Source: JBBRLA01 sp038231615 (lineage in GTDB: Bacteria > Myxococcota_A > Polyangia > Palsa-1104 > JAEUJZ01). From it: 8,423 nucleotides of DNA. Positions 1-5,215 of this stretch are shown piece after piece. The notes under the pieces were generated by a model, which saw only the letters and a program-made list of their open reading frames with translations, did no database searches and was not told the DNA's origin. Numbering within the stretch: the stretch's first letter is position 1; the number at the start of each line of letters is the position of its first letter. The stretch lies in assembly GCA_038231615.1 (NCBI GenBank), contig JBBRLA010000368.1, positions 1 through 8,423 on the forward strand, given 5' to 3'. The position numbers and the translations under genes are program-made.

Positions 1-1326
1 ACGGCGGAGGGCATCCTGGATGCTTTGGGGGAGTTTTTGCCCGCTAGCAGGGCGGGTGTCGCCATCTGCCCCACCGATGGGTGCGATGTGGACACCCTGC
101 TCTCCGCCGCCCGCGGCGCCGCCGAGTCGGCCACCGCCGGGGTGGTGCGGGTCGCGGCGGAAGCGGCCACCCGCCTGGACCTGGACGGGCGGTACATTCT
201 GGTAGCCGACCCGGCGATGGCCCGCCTCTTCGATCTGATCCGGCGCCTGGCCAAAAGCGAACTGCCGATCCTGGTCACCGGCGAGACCGGCGCGGGCAAG
301 GAGAACGCCGCCTTCGCCGTGCACTACTTCTCTCCCCGGCACAAGCGGCCCTTCGTGGCGCTCAACTGCGCCGCCCTGCAAGACACCCTGATGGAGAGCG
401 AGCTTTTCGGCTACGAGCGGGGGGCCTTCTCCGGCGCCACCCACAGCAAGCCGGGGCTTTTGGAAAGTGCCGCCGGGGGCACGGTGTTCCTGGACGAGGT
501 GGGCGAACTGTCCGCTAGCGCCCAGTCCAAGCTCCTGCGGGCCCTGGAGGTCAAGAAGATCACCCGCCTGGGAGATGTGCGGGAACGGGAGATCGACATC
601 CGCATTGTCGCCGCCACCAACCGCAACCTGGAGGAAGAGGTGGCGCAGAAACGCTTCCGCCAGGATCTTTTCTTCCGTCTCACCGCCGCTACGGTGGTGC
701 TGCCGCCCCTGCGCGACCGCCCCCGGGAGATCGCCCTGCTGGCGCAGATGTTCCTCTTGCGGGCCTGCGAGCGCGCCGGCAGGCCGCCGATGGTCATCAC
801 CGCGGCGGTGATGCGCAAGCTGGCCGAATACAAGTGGCCGGGGAACGTGCGCGAATTGCGCAACACCATGGACTTCGCCGCGGTGGCGGTGACCGAGCCC
901 CTGCTGGAGGTGTGGCACCTGCCCAACTCCATCGCCGGCAAGCGGGGGCGCAGGCCGGAGACGGACGCCGTGGCCGCCTCCCCGCAGTCGAGCGGGGCCG
1001 TCGCGGAAAGGCGCCAGGTCAAGCTGACCTTCCGCATGCTGGCGGACGAGATCCGCGACCTGGAGCGGCAGCGCATCAAGGAGGCCCTGGTCGCCGCCTT
1101 TGGAGTACGCAAGCGCGCCGCGGAGCTGATCGGCATGCCGTTGCGCACCTTCGTGTTGCGGCTCAAGCAGTACGGCCTCGGGCAAGGCGCGGAGTCGGGC
1201 GGCGCGGAGCCCGACGGCGCAAATCGCGAAGCGCGAAGCGCCGCGGTTGTCGATCGCGAAGCGCGAAGCGCCGCGGTTGTCGATCGCGAAGCGCGAAGCG
1301 CCGCGGTTGTCGATCGCGAAGCGTGA
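1..1326 (+). CDS. Sigma-54-dependent transcriptional activator (NtrC-type), 5' end outside window
   Basis: This enhancer-binding protein would use ATP hydrolysis to open promoters held by sigma-54 RNA polymerase. The frame is open from base 1, so the true start is outside the window; an in-frame TTG at 25 is probably internal. Numbering from base 1, Walker A is GETGAGKE (residues 94-101), the sigma-54 contact loop is GAFSGA (141-146, usual GAFTGA with Thr to Ser), Walker B is VFLDE (162-166), followed by RQDLFFRL and the sensor II stretch WPGNVREL (from 279). A Fis-type helix-turn-helix ends near LKQYGLG (394). Residues 1-60, with a GVAICPTDG motif, resemble the end of a degenerate GGDEF-like domain; this is inference. 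Such proteins often carry an N-terminal FHA domain, which would lie upstream. Residues 395-441 are a non-family tail whose last 34 residues come from tandem DNA repeats; the stop itself is a C-to-T change in the fourth repeat. Confidence 0.95.
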   Translation, partial: TAEGILDALGEFLPASRAGVAICPTDGCDVDTLLSAARGAAESATAGVVRVAAEAATRLDLDGRYILVADPAMARLFDLIRRLAKSELPILVTGETGAGKENAAFAVHYFSPRHKRPFVALNCAALQDTLMESELFGYERGAFSGATHSKPGLLESAAGGTVFLDEVGELSASAQSKLLRALEVKKITRLGDVREREIDIRIVAATNRNLEEEVAQKRFRQDLFFRLTAATVVLPPLRDRPREIALLAQMFLLRACERAGRPPMVITAAVMRKLAEYKWPGNVRELRNTMDFAAVAVTEPLLEVWHLPNSIAGKRGRRPETDAVAASPQSSGAVAERRQVKLTFRMLADEIRDLERQRIKEALVAAFGVRKRAAELIGMPLRTFVLRLKQYGLGQGAESGGAEPDGANREARSAAVVDREARSAAVVDREARSAAVVDREA

Positions 1327-1342
1327 AGCGCCGCGGTTGTCG
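1223..1342 (+). repeat. Four tandem 30-bp GC-rich repeats (GCGAAGC family)
   Basis: Four 30-bp units start at 1223, 1253, 1283 and 1313. Units 1-3 are identical and unit 4 differs by one base, C to T at 1324. Each intact unit has two back-to-back GCGAAGC heptamers (first unit: 1226-1232 and 1233-1239) followed by a CCGCGG palindrome. Within the activator gene they read as REARSAAVVD; the change at 1324 turns CGA into TGA and ends the gene inside unit 4. The unit length is a multiple of three and no frame on either strand contains a stop. A decayed relative lies in the kinase gene at 6317-6370. Confidence 0.95.
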
Positions 1343-1432
1343 ACCCAGAACCGGCCTGATGTAGCAGACGTCGAGCTTCAACCCGCCCGGGCCGCGAGCG
1401 AACCTTTTGCCTGCTGCGGTGTTTCATGTTCC

Positions 1433-1437
1433 AGGAG
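1433..1437 (+). promoter_or_regulatory. Ribosome binding site deciding the start of the epimerase-like gene
   Basis: AGGAG lies 5 bases before the ATG at 1443. It supports that start over the in-frame TTG at 1407, and the Tat signal then falls at the very N-terminus as expected. Confidence 0.7.
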
Positions 1438-1442
1438 CCCCC

Positions 1443-2606
1443 ATGCCCACTCAAGCCACCTCCAGGAGGGCCTTTCTGGCCCTGGTCGCCGCCAGCCCGC
1501 TCTTCGCCTCGGCTTCGACGATGAAAGGCGCCCGACCCAGGCGTCTCTTGATATTGGGGGGCACCGCCTTCCTCGGCCCGCACCTGGTGGATGCCGCGCG
1601 CCGCCGGGGCTTTGCCGTCACCCTCTTCAACCGCGGCAAGACCAACCCCGGCCTGCCGGCCAAGTGGCCCGGCGTCGAAACGCTCATCGGCGACCGGGAC
1701 GGCAACCTCAAGGCGCTCGTGGGCCGGCGATGGGACGCGGTGATCGACACCTCGGGGTACGTGCCGCGGTTGGTCCGGGACTCGGCGATGCTGCTTTCGG
1801 ACAAGGTGCAACAGTACGTCTTCATCTCGTCCATCTCGGTCTACAAGGACACCCGCCAGCCCGGCATGGACGAGACCGCCCCGGTCGGACGTCTCGCCGA
1901 CGAGTCCGTCGAGTCCATCGGCGACGGCGCTTACGGCCCGCTGAAGGCGCTTTGCGAACAGGCGGCGGAAAAAGCCATGCCCGGCAGGGTCACCGTCATC
2001 CGCCCGGGCTTGATCGTCGGCCCCAGGGACCAGAGCGACCGCTTCACCTACTGGCCGGCGCGTCTCGAGCGCGGGGGCGAGGTGCTGGCCCCGGGGACCC
2101 CTTTGGATCCGGTGCAGTTCATCGACGTGCGCGACCTGGCAAAGTGGACCATACTGACCCTTGAGGCGGGCCACCTGGGCGTGGGCGTGTTCAATGCCAC
2201 CGGCCCGAAAGACCCGCTGACCGTGGGCGAGCTGCTCGAAGCCTGCCGCGCGGCCAGCCAGAATGACGCCAGGCTGACCTGGGTGAGCGCCAAATTCCTG
2301 GAAGAGCACAAAGTCTCGTCCTGGAGCGACATGCCGGTGTGGGTGCCGCCCACGGGCGACTCCGCCGGGTTTGCCCGGTTGAGCATTGCGCGGGCGCTGG
2401 CGCGGGGGCTGACCTTCCGCCCGCTGGCCGAGACGGTAAAGGACACGCTGGACGCGTTCCATGCCCTGCCCGCGGAGCGCCGCGAGAAGCTGCACGCGGG
2501 CATCAAGTCTGAGCGGGAAGTCGAGGTGCTGGCGGCGTGGCACGCCCAGGCCAAGAAGGCGACCCCCCCGCCCATGACGGGCAAGCAGAAAGCCAGACAA
2601 GGATGA
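1443..2606 (+). CDS. Tat-exported NAD(P)-dependent epimerase/dehydratase-like protein
   Basis: A 387-aa extended short-chain dehydrogenase (SDR) of the NAD-dependent epimerase/dehydratase family. The N-terminus has a twin-arginine signal: SRRAFLA at residues 7-13, then a short hydrophobic alanine-rich stretch. The Rossmann nucleotide-binding motif GGTAFLG follows at 39-45, after the strand RRLLIL. The SDR active site is visible as ISSISVY (128-134, candidate serines 130 and 132) and YGPLK (Y164 to K168, the YxxxK pair). RPGLIVGP and VQFIDVRDLA are typical of the family's second half. The substrate cannot be read from sequence; nucleotide sugars are usual for relatives. Tat export would carry the folded enzyme with its bound cofactor, which makes a purely cytoplasmic sugar-nucleotide role less likely. 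The gene starts 116 bp after the activator and is followed by a repeat-bearing gap, so co-transcription is uncertain. The C-terminus is lysine-rich. Confidence 0.9.
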   Translation: MPTQATSRRAFLALVAASPLFASASTMKGARPRRLLILGGTAFLGPHLVDAARRRGFAVTLFNRGKTNPGLPAKWPGVETLIGDRDGNLKALVGRRWDAVIDTSGYVPRLVRDSAMLLSDKVQQYVFISSISVYKDTRQPGMDETAPVGRLADESVESIGDGAYGPLKALCEQAAEKAMPGRVTVIRPGLIVGPRDQSDRFTYWPARLERGGEVLAPGTPLDPVQFIDVRDLAKWTILTLEAGHLGVGVFNATGPKDPLTVGELLEACRAASQNDARLTWVSAKFLEEHKVSSWSDMPVWVPPTGDSAGFARLSIARALARGLTFRPLAETVKDTLDAFHALPAERREKLHAGIKSEREVEVLAAWHAQAKKATPPPMTGKQKARQG

Positions 2607-2626
2607 TCTTCGGCACGACCAGGCGA

Positions 2627-2712
2627 CATCTGGCACCGGCCGCCGACCGGCGCGACGTCCTGCATTGCGCCACCCGTCCCCTCCATCTGGCACCGGCCGC
2701 CGACCGGCGCGA
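2627..2712. repeat. Pair of exact 29-bp direct repeats in intergenic gap
   Basis: An identical 29-base sequence occurs at 2627-2655 and 2684-2712, separated by 28 bases. It begins CATCTGGCACC and contains the small palindrome CGCCGACCGGCG. The bases flanking the two copies differ (2626/2683 and 2656/2713), so the repeat ends are sharp. The pair fills most of the 133-bp gap before the transporter and overlaps a possible longer N-terminus of that gene. Confidence 0.9.
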
Positions 2713-2739
2713 TCCTTGAGCGCCTCGTTCGGCGGGCGG

Positions 2740-4050
2740 ATGCGCGTCTTTGGCCGGGCGCTGCTTTCGCGGCTGGTCCGCGTCGAGCCTGGCGAGGACG
2801 GGGCGCTCCTGTGGTCCTGCGCCTATTTCTTCTTTCTCCTGGGCAGTGCCTTCGTCATCCGTCCCCTGCGGGAAGAGATGGGCATCCTCGGCGGAGTGAA
2901 GAACCTGCCCTGGCTTTTTCTGGGCACGCTCCTGTCGATGCTGGCTCTTTCCCCGGTCTTCTCCACCCTGGTCTCCTGGCTGCCGCGGCGCCGCTTCGTT
3001 CCCCTGGTCGGGCACTTCTTTTCCCTGAACCTGCTGGTCTTCTTCGGCCTCCTGCGCTTCCTGCCGCCCGGCGCGAAGCTCCACGCAGCGCGGGCCTTCT
3101 TCATCTGGGCCAGCGTCTTCAACCTCTTCGCCGTGTCGGTCTTCTGGGGGGTCATGGCCGACTGCTTTCGCAGCGACCAGGGGCAGCGCCTCTTCGGCTT
3201 TATCGGGGCCTTCGGGACCCTGGGCGGCCTTGCGGGGTCGTCCCTCAGCGCCGGCCTGGTGCGGCCCCTGGGGGAGCAGCCCTTGCTGCTCCTGGCCGTC
3301 GTGCTCCTGCAAGCCGGGGTGTGGAGCTTCCGCCGGCTTCAGCGACACCCCGTCCAGGGTCTCTCTTCGGGACCTGCGCCGCACAATGCGCAGGAGATCC
3401 GCTCCGTCCCGGGTCCCGCCCCCGTTCCTGCAAGCCTCCTTTACGGTCCCCTCTCGGGTCTGCGCCTGGTGCTGCGCTCGCCCTATCTGTTGCTGATCAG
3501 CCTCTACCTCTTGCTCTTCACCATCAGCTCGACCTTGGCCTACTTCGCCCAGGCGCAGATTGCCGCCGCCGGCATCGCCGACTCCAGCGCCCGCACCGCC
3601 TTTTTCGCCCGCATCGACCTGTGGGTCAACCTCTTCGCGCTGGTGCTCCAGGGCGCGGTCGCCGGGCGCATCCTTTCCGCCGTGGGCATCGGCGGGACCC
3701 TCATGGTGCTGCCGGTGCTGACCCTTATCGGCTTCGCCGTGCTCGGCCTCTCGCCGACCCTCACCGTGCTGATGCTCTTCCAGGTCGCCAGGCGGGCCAC
3801 CGACTATGGCATCAGCAAGCCGGCCCGCGAGGTGCTGTACACCGTGGTGGGCAGGCAGGAAAAATACGCCGCCAAGAGCTTCATCGACACCGTGGTGTAC
3901 CGCAGCGGCGACGCCCTGGGGGCCGGCGCGGCGGGCGTGCTGACCGGGCTGCACCTGGGAGGCAAAGGACTCGTCGTGCTGGCGGTGGGCATGGCGCCGC
4001 TGGCTCTTTTGTGGGCCGCGGTCGGCCTGCACCTGGGGCGCCGGACTTGA
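2740..4050 (+). CDS. 12-helix transporter, MFS / NTP-NDP exchange (ATP:ADP antiporter-like) family
   Basis: A 436-aa inner-membrane protein with about twelve hydrophobic helices in a 6+6 arrangement. Six lie between residues ~22 and 190, then a charged loop of about 60 residues, then six more. The opening (YFFFLLGSAFVIRPLREEMG) and the late segment (KPAREVLYTVV followed by EKYAAKSFIDTVVYR) are the parts I associate with bacterial MFS proteins annotated as NTP/NDP exchange transporters. The substrate is not certain; nucleotide exchange is inferred only from family resemblance. Start choice: ATG at 2740 is preferred. TTG codons at 2665 and 2716 would add 25 or 8 residues; the longer form would translate the 29-bp repeat copy. 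No strong ribosome binding site precedes any of them. The gene converges on the Uma2-like gene, with 19 bp between their stops. Confidence 0.85.
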   Translation: MRVFGRALLSRLVRVEPGEDGALLWSCAYFFFLLGSAFVIRPLREEMGILGGVKNLPWLFLGTLLSMLALSPVFSTLVSWLPRRRFVPLVGHFFSLNLLVFFGLLRFLPPGAKLHAARAFFIWASVFNLFAVSVFWGVMADCFRSDQGQRLFGFIGAFGTLGGLAGSSLSAGLVRPLGEQPLLLLAVVLLQAGVWSFRRLQRHPVQGLSSGPAPHNAQEIRSVPGPAPVPASLLYGPLSGLRLVLRSPYLLLISLYLLLFTISSTLAYFAQAQIAAAGIADSSARTAFFARIDLWVNLFALVLQGAVAGRILSAVGIGGTLMVLPVLTLIGFAVLGLSPTLTVLMLFQVARRATDYGISKPAREVLYTVVGRQEKYAAKSFIDTVVYRSGDALGAGAAGVLTGLHLGGKGLVVLAVGMAPLALLWAAVGLHLGRRT

Positions 4051-4069
4051 GGGCCGCGGATCGCGGGTG

Positions 4070-5011
4070 TCAGGAAAAGAGGTCCGCTGCCGCCGACACA
4101 GTGGCTGCGCGCGAGATCCAGTGGTTCAGGATGGCGATGTCGTCGCAGGTGCTGATCCGGGCGCGCTCGTCCTCCGACACCGCCAGGCCGCGGGCGGAAA
4201 GAAACGCCAGGATGGCCCGCGAAAGGGCCTGGGTCTCGCCGTCTTTGAAGCCCTGGGCCGCGCCGTCTTTGAAGCCCTGGGTCTCGCCGTCTTTGAAGCC
4301 CTGGGCCTTGTAGTTCTCGATCTCGGGGTTTTTCTTCTGGATGAGCGCCCGCGCCATCACCAACTCGCCCTCGACGCCGTCCAGAAGCGCCTTGGGGTAA
4401 AGTGGCAGGCGCAGACAGGCGTCGACGATGGGCCCAGTCAGAAGGTCCCAGGCGCCGCGCCACTCCTTGACCTTGCCTTCCTTGACGAAGAGGCCGAAGA
4501 CCCGCCGCACCCCCCGGTTGGAAAGCCGCTCGGCCTTCTTGGTGGCGGTGGACATGGACTGTTCGTTGACCACCTCGAAGGCCAGGTCCTCCAGGTAACG
4601 CGTGCCGGTCTTTTCGTCCTTGCCGTCGCGCAGGATGCAGGCGTCGGCGGCAAAGTTCTGGTCCACAGCGGAGCGGGTCAGAAGCTCGACCAGGCCCGAG
4701 TAGCCCGGCGCCGCCGCCACACGCAGCACCGCGCCCAGGTTGGCCTGGGCCGCGGCGTGCTCCGGGTTGGCCGCCATGCAGTACACGACGTGACCGTCAA
4801 TGATCTCCGCGCGCTCTTCGTTTTCCGGCTCGACCAGGTGATCGTCCAGGCGCGGCCAGGGCCTGCCGGGGTCGCTCGGGTCGGGCATGCCGGGCATGCG
4901 CAGCCCATTGGCACCGCCGACGCCGCGGGGGCTCTGGGCAGACGGGGCGGACACCGCGTAGGACGCCGCGCCCGGGGCCGACAGGCCATGGGGAGACGAT
5001 GGCTTGCTCAT
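4070..5011 (-). CDS. Uma2-like (PD-(D/E)XK fold) protein with octapeptide repeats
   Basis: A 313-aa protein. After a Ser/Pro/Ala/Gly-rich, probably disordered N-terminus (1-50), the middle resembles the Uma2 (DUF820) family with a nuclease-like fold. RAEIIDGHVVYCMA (68-80) opens the domain. D123 in AADACI and E146 in AFEVVNE match the conserved acidic positions, and KKAERLSNRGVRRVF (158-172) matches the family's K...GV...W segment. Whether these proteins cut DNA is not established. Next come three GFKDG octapeptides (237-260) and a C-terminal tail (SRAILAFLSARGLAVSEDER onward) often seen in Rpn-like proteins from myxobacteria. Start: ATG at 5011 is chosen. An in-frame TTG at 5056 has a much better ribosome binding site (AGGGAGG) and would add 15 cysteine-containing residues, so the longer form is a real alternative. 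Confidence 0.8.
   Translation of the reverse strand: MSKPSSPHGLSAPGAASYAVSAPSAQSPRGVGGANGLRMPGMPDPSDPGRPWPRLDDHLVEPENEERAEIIDGHVVYCMAANPEHAAAQANLGAVLRVAAAPGYSGLVELLTRSAVDQNFAADACILRDGKDEKTGTRYLEDLAFEVVNEQSMSTATKKAERLSNRGVRRVFGLFVKEGKVKEWRGAWDLLTGPIVDACLRLPLYPKALLDGVEGELVMARALIQKKNPEIENYKAQGFKDGETQGFKDGAAQGFKDGETQALSRAILAFLSARGLAVSEDERARISTCDDIAILNHWISRAATVSAAADLFS
4239..4310 (-). repeat. Three tandem 24-bp repeats coding for QGFKDG octapeptides
   Basis: Near-identical 24-bp units start at 4239, 4263 and 4287 and differ only in the last bases of each unit. On the minus strand they encode QGFKDG followed by ET or AA. The in-frame period means copy number can change without a frameshift. Similar glutamine/glycine/acidic repeats are common at this position in Rpn/Uma2-like proteins. 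Confidence 0.9.
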
Positions 5012-5060
5012 GCCGCAACCGTAGCAGAACCCGACGCACGGCGCCAACCCCGCCAACCTG

Positions 5061-5067
5061 CCTCCCT
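5061..5067 (-). promoter_or_regulatory. Shine-Dalgarno-like AGGGAGG before an alternative TTG start of the Uma2-like gene
   Basis: On the minus strand AGGGAGG is followed after 4 bases by TTG at 5056, in frame with the gene. No comparable site precedes the ATG at 5011. It is the main argument for a 328-aa product. Confidence 0.45.
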
Positions 5068-5153
5068 ATCTCTGCGGGACGCTGCCCTATCGAGCACAAT
5101 CGTCTTTGCCCGCTGCGACTCCCCTTGCATCGGGCCCTTTGTGCCCCAAACTC

Positions 5154-5182
5154 ATTCTCATGGCTGAGCCGATCCTGGTCAA
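5154..5182 (-). promoter_or_regulatory. Candidate housekeeping-type promoter for the Uma2-like gene
   Basis: Reading the minus strand, TTGACC (5182-5177) matches the -35 consensus at five of six bases. After exactly 17 bases, GAGAAT (5159-5154) matches the -10 consensus at four of six. Transcription would start near 5147, leaving a leader of about 90 bases before the TTG at 5056. It is a pattern match in a divergent intergenic region, without further support. Confidence 0.35.
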
Positions 5183-5203
5183 TCGCCCGCCTCGTTCAGC
5201 GAA

Positions 5204-5208
5204 AAGGA
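5204..5208 (+). promoter_or_regulatory. Ribosome binding site of the kinase-ATPase gene
   Basis: AAGGA is 7 bases upstream of the ATG at 5216, and the first residues fit a kinase N-lobe, so the start is well supported. Confidence 0.65.
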
Positions 5209-5215
5209 CCTGATC

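Noticed and set aside
1337..1365. Promoter TTGTCG, 17 bases, TGTAGC starting in the last repeat unit
   Set aside because: Only 4 of 6 and 3 of 6 consensus matches; too weak to call.
2631..2646. Sigma-54 promoter suggested by TGGCAC within the 29-bp repeat
   Set aside because: No GC doublet lies at the required 10-base distance from GG and there is no TTGC; the same absence holds for the second copy.
411..2693. Very long minus-strand open frame (760 codons) opposite the activator and epimerase genes
   Set aside because: It is the antisense of two clear genes with intact motifs; long antisense frames are common in GC-rich DNA, and it has an Arg/Gly-rich composition with no domain.
2627..2712. 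Two-repeat CRISPR array (29-bp repeats, 28-bp spacer)
   Set aside because: Only two repeats, no cas genes in the window, and the gap sits directly before a transporter gene. An interspersed repeat or operator pair is simpler.
2627..2712. Homology between the 29-bp repeat and the GCGAAGC repeat, because both can encode RSAA peptides
   Set aside because: The nucleotide sequences do not align; the shared peptide follows from GC-rich codons on opposite strands.
4054..4066. CCGCG-GAT-CGCGG hairpin between the convergent stops as a bidirectional terminator
   Set aside because: The stem is only 5 bp and no T-tract follows on either strand; this is easily expected by chance in such GC-rich DNA.
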